Shown here one piece after another: positions 9,087 through 16,061 of a stretch of 17,846 nt of DNA. The notes below the pieces were generated by a model. The model saw nothing but the letters and a program-made list of their open reading frames with translations, did no database searches and was not told the origin of the DNA. This DNA comes from Temnopleurus reevesii (taxonomy: Eukaryota > Echinodermata > Echinoidea > Temnopleuroida > Temnopleuridae). Where the stretch lies: assembly GCA_036244855.1 (NCBI GenBank), contig BQKZ01000365.1, forward strand, positions 139,842 to 157,687, given 5' to 3'. Made by a program: the position numbers and the translations under genes. Every line of letters starts with the position of its first letter. Position 1 is the first letter of the stretch.

Positions 9087-12000
9087 CTGCAGATGGAAGG
9101 ATGTGGAATAGAAGTGAGAGAGAGAAAGAGAGAATGAGAGAGAAAGAGAGAGAAAGAGAAAGAGATAGCAAGAAAAGCATGAAACGAGAGAGAAGGTGAA
9201 GGGAATGAGACAGAGAAATAGAGAAGGGGATGAGTCAGAAAAGAGAGAAGAGAGGAGAAACAAAAAGAAAGAAGGGGAGAAATATAGCAAAAATTGAGTG
9301 AATGAATGAGAGGAAGACAGAAATTTAATTCAAAAGGGTGCAAGTGAAGGGGGATAACAGAAGGGGGATAACAGAAGGGGGATGATGAGATGGAGAGATT
9401 GAGTAATGGATGGAAAGAAGGGGGAGAAGGAGGGGGAGGGGGGAGGTAAGTAGGCAGGACAAAAAGGTTGGGAGAGAATAGAGAGAGAAAAGAAGATTAA
9501 AAAGAAGAGTAAAGAAAAAACAACAAAGTAAAGCGTGATTCACTGTTTTCTATTTCAAAATAATTTGATGTCTTGTTGAACAATGTAGCTATTTGAGAAA
9601 GAGACTCCAACCCTAAGCACCTAAAATCTGGAAATTCTCCCGCTAATGCTACTACCAAATGGAAAACTTTGATTCATTTCTTAGGAGTCCCTAAAACCAG
9701 GAAATGTCAATCAAGTTCATTAGCTGAACTTCATTTTAGGATTATATTGCACTCTTAAGGCCATTGCACTCTCCACGACTTTTAGTCTTAAGACCTTAAG
9801 ACATTGGGTATGACGTCACTTTTTAACTGGTCGGAGGCAAAACATCCGACCTGAAGACCTAGGTCTCAAGGTTTTAGCATGTTGAATCTTTTTGAGATCT
9901 CATGCGACTTCTCCCAGCTCGTCAACCACATCACACAGTCACTGCCTCCGAATCCACACACAACAGCATCACTCGAAAATTGCTCATTAAAATGTAGATG
10001 TTTTGTTATTTTGTACTAAATGCATCATCATTAGCTGAATGTATGAATGTAATTTCTTAATTTTCGATGACACTGTCAAATATGACAAATTTAGAGAGAA
10101 AATCCAAGATTTAAAGTTGAAATTTAGACCTTTCGCACTGCGTGTTGCAATGGGAAACGAGCGCATAACTTTTGAGCTNAGGAAATGTCAATCAAGTTCA
10201 TTAGCTGAACTTCATTTTAGGATTATATTGCACTCTTAAGGCCATTGCACTCTCCACGATTTTTAGTCTTAAGACCTTAAAGGTAGAAAGCTACATTTGC
10301 ACACATTACGGTTATGCTTACAACTTGTTGTGTACCTCAGATATGCCAAAATGTTAACCTCTATGAAGTATTTTGGTTGATGTAGTCCAGAATATTACAT
10401 TCAAATAAAAATCTATTCTATCATAATTTATCTTGACACCAACGGTATCGCGATACTCCTAGCGCATTCCGGTACCACACACACACACAAAACATAAGAG
10501 CACATACAGTGCACACTTCAATACACTGCCACACCATGCGGAATACGCACTGAGAGAGACTCTTGCGCTATTGGTCAACGAGGGGTTAACAGTTGTTTTG
10601 AATTTTGAACGCACGATGAATTGGTTCGAGGCCCGAATAGAAGAATTATCATTGGAATAACTATAAATGCGCCTATCATGACTAATCTTTGTGCTTAATT
10701 GATTGGTGATAAGTTCCAACTTTTAGTACTCTTCAACATAACACAACAATCTTCGAAAGTCAAATTTTAGGCTGCAAAAGAAGTATTCTACCTGCAAAAC
10801 CTTGGGTATGACGTCACTTTTTAACTGGTCGGAGGCAAAAAATCCGACCTTAAGACCTAGGTCTCGAGGTTTTAGCATGTTGAATCATTTTGAGATCTCA
10901 TGCGACTTCTTCCAGCTCAGCAACCACATCGCACAGGCACAGCCTCTGAATCCACACACAACAGCATCACCCGAAAATTGCTCATTAAAATGTTTTGTTA
11001 TTTTGTACTAAATGCATCATCATTAGCTGAATGTATGAATGTATTTTCTTAATTTTCGATGACACTGTCAAATACGACAAATTTAGAGAGAAAATCCAAG
11101 ATTTAACGTTGAAATTTAGAACTATCGCGCTGCGTGTTGTGATGGGAAACGAGCGCGTAACTTTTGAGCTATCGATTATTAATGTTAAGATATCGATATC
11201 GGCTCTTTGGTCCTAAGGTCTTCGGTCGCGTAATGTGCGATGTCAGGTCGTACGACTAAAAATCGTGTAGTGTGAGGTGGCCTTTAGGCATACATTTGCA
11301 CTGGTGACAACAACAAGTTTCATATCATTATCAAATGGGCTGACTTTGTGAAGGTACCATACACATTTTCATTAGCAACCAGTAAATGCATCAAAATTGA
11401 ATTCATTTTATGTTCATACTGTACTGCAGCAATATGCAAGGGAGATGTTTGGCTAATGCCAACTTGTGCCCACACAAAGCACAAACCGAACAACCAAGTT
11501 TTTCCTCTTTATATTTCCTGCTCCTATTGCAATGATTACATTTGACTAGGACAGACGTAGACAAACACTTCTGTATCTTGGTTTATAATGCAAATGGGTG
11601 ACAAAGGTTTCAGACTGGGGGGGGGGGCTGTAACATAAAAAGATGCTATAGACTTAAGCTAAATATTAGTCGTAAGTCTATGGCAAAATGTGTATCACAG
11701 AGATACGATTAATTGCAAAATCCATTGTATCTCTTTATGTTACAGGCCCCTGGTCTGGACTGGTTTCATAACTTACTTGTTCTTCTTCGGCTGGCGTGAA
11801 GTCATTCTTGATATTGAAAGTCTTTCGTATCTCTTCTGACGTCTTGCCCTTGATCATGTTTGCTACTGTCTTACATGTGGCGTCTAGAAGTCCCTTAATG
11901 TCTAGATAGTTGGCAGCCTGTTCAAGAAGATGATGATAAAATATAGATTCTTTTTTTAAGGTTTATAGTCTAAAACATGGGATCTAAGAGTATCTTGATG

Positions 12001-14474
12001 TCTAGGATAGTTGGCAGCCAGTGTAAGTACATGTATATGTTAATAACATGTCAAAGAGACTTTGCTACAGCCTTAAATGTGGTGTCTAGAAATCCCTTGA
12101 TGTCTAAATGGTTGGCAGCAACCACAACAGTGTCTACATTTGGAATTCAGTAATTCAGTAATTCCAAAAGACTTTATGCAAGTACCAAAGACTTTGTGCA
12201 AGTACCACCCAGTTACAGTTGTCAATGGGTTAAAAACATAGCATCAATGCAGTTCCTGTCAGTTAAAAAAATTTAAAATTTTTTTATCAGGAATCCCTGG
12301 AGCCAATTGCAAGAAATAGTCTCAGCTACCTTCTTCTTGCTAAGACATCTTAATTTCTTAAGCCATCCTCTTAACATAGACATATCCATGTTTGCATCTG
12401 TAATAAGAGGGTGGCACAACAAGTTCAGATGTCTCCATGTCTCCATTTCCAGTTCCATCATTATTCCTTTTGTAGTTAGATATTACTACTATACCACATG
12501 TTGACTTTTAATGTATAGATTTATTTATGTATCTTGATTTATTTTTAACTTTGTAATTGATTTTTTGTTACATTTTGATTTGATTGGAAGTGAAAATAAA
12601 ATAAACTGAAACTGAACTGAAGTAGAGGATAGCTAGGACTATTTCGTGCTATTGGCCTCTGATTGCATAATAAAGGGTCATTAAACTCACCAGAATGAGT
12701 TCAAAGAGAGTACCCTGGTCAACTTTGAGAAACTCCTGATCATGAGAGCAGATATCATCTGTCCTCTTCTCCCTGTTCTCATCATCCTCAGGTGGAGGGG
12801 GATCATCCTTGTGATAGTTGCACCAGTAGAGCACCTTCTTCAGGATGGTGCAGTTGACATTGGGGAGGGGGATGGCATCGTCGTCCTCCTCTTCCATGCC
12901 AAGGTCTGGAGGGAGTGATGGAGAGAGAAAGAGAAAGAGAGATGGGGAGGGAGAGAAAGAGAGATGGGGAGGGAGGGAGAGAGATGGGGAGAGGAGAGGG
13001 GAGATGGGGGTGGGGAGGGGGAGGGACAAGGAGGAGGGGAGAGAGGAGAGTGATAAAGAGAGAAAGAGAAAGGCAGACACAGAGAGGGAGAGAGGGAGGG
13101 GAGAGACCAGAGAAGAGGGGATAGAGAGGGGGAGGGGGAGACAAGGAAGTAAGAGGAAGGGAGACAGATGGTGGAGAGTATATTAGATTTTGATATTGAA
13201 GATTTTGTTTTATTAGAATGATCACCTTGCTTCCCGACTTTGCTAATTTCTTGAAATCACTATCGACACACTCGCCTTCCCTTCTTTTCCTCCAGGCCAC
13301 CAGGTTCCCTGCCTTCATATACATATATGTTTTCTGGATGTACAGAAAAGTTCACCACATGGCATAATTTATCAGTCTAAGGGGGTGTTGTTCAAAATCA
13401 ACTGCATATCAACTGCAACTTTGCAAATTTGAACGCGCATTTTCATTCGCAGACGGTATGCGCATTTAACAAGACGCACATGAAACAATGATTTTAATTG
13501 GCACGTTCCAATCAACTGCAACTTGAGATCAATTGCAACTTTTGAACAACAACCCCTTAGAGTCTTGGCCTAGTTTGATATTGGAGTTTGTTTTCCTTTT
13601 TTTTTTGCTGCTCTACTGCCCATTCTTTCATCTATTTCCATATATGTCCATCCATATATTTTGTATTCTACTGTTAAATTTCTATTGTTACATTCTATTG
13701 TTATAAAGTCATTATTTCCTTAAACAAAACCATTGATCAGCAAGCATCAAATTTCCATGGATATTTATGTGGTGGTGTAGTGGTTTAGACTTTCGCCTTT
13801 CAACTAGAAGGTCGGCGGTTCAAATCCCACCCATGCCGTCAATTTCCTTCAGTAAGAAATTTATCCACACTGTACTGCAATCAAACCAGGTATTGTTAAA
13901 AATGAATCCCTGACAGTAATTTATTCCTTGGAATACTTCAGTGCCTGAATGGCTTGCTCGGAAGTTATAGTCAGGGTAATAATACGGTACCCAGTATCAA
14001 ACGCAGTAGAGTATGCATATAGTGATTACGCTATATGAATGGACTTATTATTATCATCATTCTGCACTTGTATTCAGCTATTCATCAATGGTGGGAAAGA
14101 AAATAGATCTTTAGCTTGTCCTACCAGGTAAAAACTGCCAGAGGTAATATATTTTCTCTAGTGAAATTCCAAATGTTGTTTGTTGACGGTGAACAAAAAT
14201 GATCACATTTAACCTTTGAAGCATAGTGCATATTTCTATTCATTACATTTAAGTGGTTTAAGATATATTTCCTCTGGAGAGAAAATGTTTGGTTAATCTA
14301 CTTGGTTATTCCCATTCTGGTAACATTCCAAAATAGTTGGCATCTCTATAATAAATACTTCGAATTATACTACTCACCGTCCAGCATAGTCTTGATGATT
14401 ACCGATTGCCTTGCAACTCCAACGTCTACCTCAAACACCTCCCCATCAGAACTCTGGAGCTTTATGTTTGGCAT
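9051..14474 (-). CDS. SKP1: SKP1, SCF ubiquitin-ligase adaptor; whole gene, 4 coding exons
   Basis: Spliced CDS is join(14474..14378, 12905..12691, 11917..11777, 9086..9051), 489 nt including TAG, giving 162 residues (human SKP1 has 163). SKP1 bridges Cullin1 and F-box proteins in SCF ubiquitin ligases in cytosol and nucleus. Residues 1 to about 67 form the BTB/POZ-like fold (starts [12 protein letters not shown]). The acidic stretch is about 37-42, the [13 protein letters not shown] loop about 63-76, and the C-terminal F-box-binding helices about 105-162 ([21 protein letters not shown], final WCEEK). Phases are 1, 0 and 0, and coding junctions are GTGAGT or GTAAGT with CAG acceptors. Introns are 1472, 773 and 2690 bp. 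Oddities: Cys85-Ser86-His87 replaces the usual Pro-Val-Trp, and Pro146 is kept. The intact frame and splice sites argue for a functional gene rather than a processed copy. Confidence 0.97.
9105..9535. repeat. Polypurine tract (GA-rich) next to SKP1 exon 4 acceptor
   Basis: About 430 bp of the plus strand is mostly G and A, with GAGA runs at 9116-9170. A 15-bp unit (AAGGGGGATAACAG) is repeated about three times at 9347-9383, and G-runs occur near 9419-9445. On the SKP1 coding strand this is a C/T tract ending about 20 nt before the exon 4 acceptor. Long open frames of Leu, Ser and Phe on the minus strand are translations of it. Confidence 0.9.
9758..10178. mobile_element. Partial copy A of the intron 3 Harbinger-like element, ends at N
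   Basis: It starts AGGCCATTGCACTCTCC after TTA (9755-9757), exactly like copy B, and matches copy B's interior but lacks the nested insert. It stops at the ambiguous base N (10179), where copy B continues to its right end. Differences from copy B are scattered substitutions plus a 6-bp length change near 9994. Most likely this is a second haplotype or a contig end rather than a real second insertion. Confidence 0.75.
10179..10280. other. Single N followed by a duplicated flank: likely assembly join
   Basis: Position 10179 is N. The 101 bases after it (10180-10280) repeat 9699-9799 without indels and with one substitution that I can see (C to T in CACGACTTTT). The duplication includes unique left flank of the transposon, so it restarts the same locus. 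This is the pattern of two overlapping contigs or haplotypes joined with a placeholder. Confidence 0.75.
10239..11283. mobile_element. TTA-flanked Harbinger-like element in SKP1 intron 3 (copy B)
   Basis: It begins AGGCCATTGCACTCTCC at 10239 after TTA (10236-10238) and ends GTGTGAGGTGGCCT at 11283 before TTA (11284-11286). The inverted ends match over about 40 bp with gaps (GACTTTTAGTC or GATTTTTAGTC near each end). The interior at 10802-11175 is about 94% identical to 9804-10178, counted by eye. It encodes no transposase, so it is non-autonomous. A second element is nested at 10281-10793. Confidence 0.8.
10281..10793. mobile_element. Nested TIR element inside copy B
   Basis: The ends are AGGTAGAA (10281-10288) and TTCTACCT (10786-10793). 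Extending inward, 17 of 21 bases match in inverted orientation, including TTTGCA at 10296-10301 and TGCAAA at 10773-10778. The same site in copy A has no insert, only GACA at 9800-9803. No clear target duplication is visible. The contents are unique DNA with a short (CA)n near 10476-10489 and no recognisable protein. Confidence 0.6.
11611..11757. mobile_element. MITE, GGGCC-TGTAACAT family, in SKP1 intron 3
   Basis: The ends CAGACTGGGG(G)n-GCTGTAACATAAA and TTTATGTTACAGGCCCCTGGTCTG are inverted repeats. An internal palindrome GCTATAGACTTA / TAAGTCTATGGC surrounds 11665. The last base is 13 bp from the end of the exon 3 donor GTAAGT (11776-11771). A run of 13 G on the plus strand (about 11617-11627) lies in its left end. 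Confidence 0.8.
11777..11917 (-). CDS. SKP1: SKP1 coding exon 3 (residues 105-151)
   Basis: 141 nt, 47 whole codons. The acceptor is TTGAACAG|GCTGCC at 11918 and the donor GAACAA|GTAAGT at 11776. It encodes [33 protein letters not shown] and [13 protein letters not shown], the most conserved F-box-binding part. Ser131 replaces the more common Pro in the KTPEEIR motif. Pro146 in NDFTP matches the Dictyostelium Skp1 hydroxyproline site. Two damaged partial copies of this exon lie upstream in intron 2. Confidence 0.97.
11970..12018 (-). pseudogene. Decayed partial copy of SKP1 exon 3 (copy nearer exon 3)
   Basis: The minus strand reads GCTGCCAACTATCCTAGACA and on to TCTTAGAT, matching the start of exon 3 (GCTGCCAACTATCTAGACAT) with a one-base insertion that shifts the frame after AANY. 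The acceptor AG is TG here, so it cannot splice. Its GCTGCC begins at 12018, 101 bp from the true exon start at 11917. Confidence 0.75.
12059..12119 (-). pseudogene. Decayed partial copy of SKP1 exon 3 (distal copy)
   Basis: The minus strand encodes [20 protein letters not shown], then SL and a stop. It matches exon 3 [20 protein letters not shown] over about 20 codons. The bases before GCTGCC are GGTT, with no acceptor AG. It begins at 12119, again 101 bp from the next copy. The frame is open until TGA near 12055, but the missing splice site and substituted conserved residues mark it as a relic. Confidence 0.85.
12167..12206. repeat. 20-bp tandem repeat, two units
   Basis: AAAGACTTTATGCAAGTACC is followed directly by AAAGACTTTGTGCAAGTACC, next to ATTCAGTA twice. 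It lies in SKP1 intron 2, upstream of the exon 3 relics. Confidence 0.9.
12300..12620 (+). mobile_element. Probable retroposon 3' end with hairpin and ACTGAA tail
   Basis: A T-rich stretch ends GTGAAAATAAAATAAACTG and then AAACTGAACTGAAG. This resembles a non-LTR retrotransposon or SINE 3' end with a short repeated tail. Upstream, 12343-12373 (AGACATCTTAA to CCTCTTA) pairs with 12404-12434 (TAAGAGGGTGGC to AGATGTCT), 25 of 31 positions. No reverse transcriptase is present. The 5' limit is a guess. Confidence 0.4.
12691..12905 (-). CDS. SKP1: SKP1 coding exon 2 (residues 33-104)
   Basis: 215 nt. The acceptor is CTCCAG|ACCTTGGC at 12906 and the donor CATTCTG|GTGAGT at 12690. It encodes the end of the BTB-like fold ([17 protein letters not shown]), the charged [13 protein letters not shown] loop, KRTDD and [17 protein letters not shown]. 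Residues 85-87 are Cys-Ser-His, where animals, yeast and plants carry a Trp just before the Asp (human Pro-Val-Trp-Asp). The acceptor is preceded by about 260 nt of nearly pure polypyrimidine on the coding strand. Confidence 0.96.
12908..13172. repeat. Polypurine tract (GGGAGA-rich) next to SKP1 exon 2 acceptor
   Basis: About 265 bp of almost uninterrupted plus-strand G/A, with repeated GAGAGAAAGAGAGATGGGGA units near 12940-12990. On the coding strand it is C/T and directly adjoins the CTCCAG acceptor at 12906. Overlapping open frames on both strands arise from its composition. Confidence 0.92.
13381..13556 (-). mobile_element. MITE, GGGGGTGTTG family, copy in SKP1 intron 1
   Basis: The reverse complement follows the 5129-5293 copy along its full length, with about 80% identity by eye and an extra repeat of about 12 bp near one end. 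Shared blocks include AAAATCATTGTTTCATG and AAATGCGCATA. Flanks ending TTATCAGTCTAA (13369-13380) and starting TTAGAGTCTTGG (13557) may be a decayed target duplication. Confidence 0.85.
13770..14062 (+). mobile_element. tRNA-derived SINE in SKP1 intron 1
   Basis: It has the two parts of an RNA polymerase III internal promoter. The A box TGGTGTAGTGG is at 13773-13783 and the B box GGTTCAAATCC at 13817-13827, spaced as in tRNA. A roughly 65-bp tRNA-like head precedes an unrelated body and a simple tail (TTATTATTATCATCATT). The head does not fold as a good tRNA, so it is not a functional tRNA gene. It is antisense to SKP1. No target duplication was found and the body limit is approximate. Confidence 0.75.
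14378..14474 (-). CDS. SKP1: SKP1 coding exon 1 (residues 1-33, start codon)
   Basis: 97 coding nt from ATG at 14474-14472, encoding [18 protein letters not shown] and on to TMLD plus the first base of Asp33. The donor is GACG|GTGAGTA at 14377 and below. The start is fixed by alignment to the family (human [12 protein letters not shown]). The two bases before the ATG (14476-14475) are AG, preceded by a T/C-rich stretch and a branch-point-like TTCTAAC at 14498-14492. The ATG therefore probably sits at the 5' edge of an internal exon, with a non-coding leader exon further upstream. Confidence 0.95.
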
Positions 14475-14498
14475 CTATTAAAGAGCAATAAGTTAGAA
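14475..14498 (-). promoter_or_regulatory. Probable 3' splice site of a 5'-UTR intron
   Basis: On the minus strand, TTCTAAC (14498-14492, a good match to yUnAy) is followed by a mixed T/C stretch and AG at 14476-14475, immediately before the SKP1 ATG. The branch A to AG distance is about 18 nt, short but workable. Vertebrate SKP1 genes also have a non-coding first exon. I could not identify the upstream donor. GTGAGTATAG at 17013-17004 is a strong donor sequence but is not otherwise supported. Confidence 0.5.
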
Positions 14499-14554
14499 GG
14501 CAATTACATACAATTGAAACTCAAATAAAATGAGGTACACACCATGTCCATGCA

Positions 14555-14740
14555 TGCACCCAGGATTTTTATACCAGGGGGGGGGGGGGCTGAGCACAAA
14601 TTTGGCGCCCCCTTTCAGCAGGCCCCCCCCCCCCTTCACAGCAATTTTGGCGCCTTTTGCCACCAAATTTTGGCACCCCCCTAGGCCTGACCTAGGGGGC
14701 TAGCACCCCCATAGCCCCTCCCTCCCAACAGTGCGCGCAT
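14555..14740. repeat. Poly-G / poly-C foldback-like repeat in the 5'-UTR intron
   Basis: A G12 run at 14577-14588 is followed by C-runs at 14626-14635. TTTGGCGCC, TTTTGGCGCC and TTTTGGCACC recur at three points. CCCCCTAGG (14677-14685) pairs perfectly with CCTAGGGGG (14691-14699) over a 5-nt loop. ACACCATG lies near both edges (14541 and 14739, the latter reversed), so it may be a decayed MITE. Confidence 0.55.
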
Positions 14741-15337
14741 GGTGTCCAAAAAAGTTGCAATCGGACTTCCGTCATCAATAATTGGAATATTCAACAAATC
14801 TAAATTATCTATAGAGTCAATTTCAGAATAAGAAATTTTATTCTGATTGCCAACATCTTAAATGAAACCTTGTGGTTAAGCCCAGAACGCAAAACTCCTA
14901 AAGGAACAGCCTGGCTTTGTTTTTGAGTCACTGAGAGGGTATTCGACCATGCAGGATTTGAGAAATATTTTGGAAGGAAAAAAGGTCATTCAACAATATC
15001 TCAAACTTCTACAATCGTACAACACAAACAAATAGTACGTTTTCTTGATGCAATCAGCATTTCCAAGAATCCCAATTCAAGCTTATATCATTCTTCTGTC
15101 TACGGTAACAATATTTTTAATCAAAGAAATAGCCAGAACTAGATTGCCATTTTGTCTTTTAATGCAAGCTCAAAACAAGCCACTGATGCAGTGCACATAA
15201 GATTGTTATGATTACATGGCATGTATATGTATTTTTCGCAAGTCTATTGGCTTCAAAATTTGAGAGCACTGCTGTATCGTCAACGCAACTTATTCATGTG
15301 CACAGGGGTTAGGCGAAACATCCATATCGTCGGCAGC

Positions 15338-15376
15338 ATGGCTGAAAACCACCACAAACACAAAACCAAATGGAAG
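15338..15376 (+). CDS. Candidate first coding exon of an unidentified divergent gene
   Basis: An ATG in good context (GGCAGCATGGC) opens 13 codons reading MAENHHKHKTKWK, ending at AAG|GTAAATG, an acceptable donor. The surrounding 15280-15400 is richer in CpG than its neighbours (CGTCGGCAGC, GCCGCACGTCGC), as expected near a promoter. The position is 864 bp upstream of the SKP1 ATG on the opposite strand, so a divergent pair is possible. I do not recognise the peptide and found no following exon. It may be chance. Confidence 0.25.
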
Positions 15377-16061
15377 GTAAATGAAATCGCCGCACGTCGC
15401 ATTTCTTAATCATTTTCTGTGATTTTTGTTAAATCAAATCAATTGCAAAAATTAACTTTTATAATATAAAAAGAACTATAAAAATGATAAGAATTAAAAA
15501 TAAGAAATGAGAAAACATTTGAAGTGGCCCAAAATATCTTGTTCCCTTTTTTTTAGACCTATTTTTTCCAACCTCGCCTGGCATGGAGAGACTGGTTAAC
15601 CATATACTGAGTTTTAATTAGATCTACTGATTATAAAGAAATATAGACAAGCATGTTATCAGACATTCTGGCGTTAACACACTTTCGTATCCAGTTTGAA
15701 CCACCGCTGGTGTACACAAGAAGGGACATTTTAAGAACAGGGCATCTCCTAGTCCAAACGCTTCAGGTGCTTCACTTCGGTGGTTACTCCAACCCGGCGT
15801 TTCACACCCAAAACTCTTGTTTTACCGATATGCACAGACCCTGCAAAGCAAACTCCATCCTTACGGAAAGTCTAAGAAGACGATGATCGTAAAAATGATG
15901 ACAAGGGATTCCAAATATTTGCGCAAAAATTTTGCAGGGAATTGGAGTGTAACTGTGATTTACTTATATGTCACAACTGAATCTATATTCATTAAAGAAT
16001 CACCTGATGCTAATATCAGGCAATTCCTTCTTCGGAAATCGATAACAAAAAAAAGCAAACA
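15377..16061. other. No gene recognised; GC-richer patch at 15650-15890
   Basis: A plus-strand frame of 77 codons (15653-15886) coincides with a patch of higher GC and CpG than its flanks (GGCGTTAACACAC, CCGCTGGTGTAC, CCCGGCGTTTCACACC). I recognise no domain. It could be a relic exon, an unannotated UTR or an old insertion. Confidence 0.4.

Noticed and set aside
9051..9543. Several overlapping minus-strand frames rich in Leu, Ser and Phe
   Set aside because: They arise from the GA/CT tract in intron 3. Only the last 36 nt (9086-9051) are real coding sequence.
10039..11216. Two similar plus-strand frames (shared [24 protein letters not shown] segment)
   Set aside because: The match comes from the two copies of the same non-autonomous element. 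Each frame is short, breaks differently (one at the N), and resembles no transposase I know.
12273..12504. Similar small frames on opposite strands reading HLN...HP and RGW...RCL
   Set aside because: The similarity is a consequence of the hairpin at 12343-12434, not of two genes.
12649..13324. Long frames on both strands (Leu/Pro/Ser-rich on minus, Arg/Glu/Gly-rich on plus)
   Set aside because: Composition artefacts of the GGGAGA tract. The real coding part is only SKP1 exon 2, 12905-12691.
13770..13836. Functional tRNA gene
   Set aside because: A and B boxes are present, but the acceptor and anticodon stems do not pair properly and the sequence continues into a SINE body.
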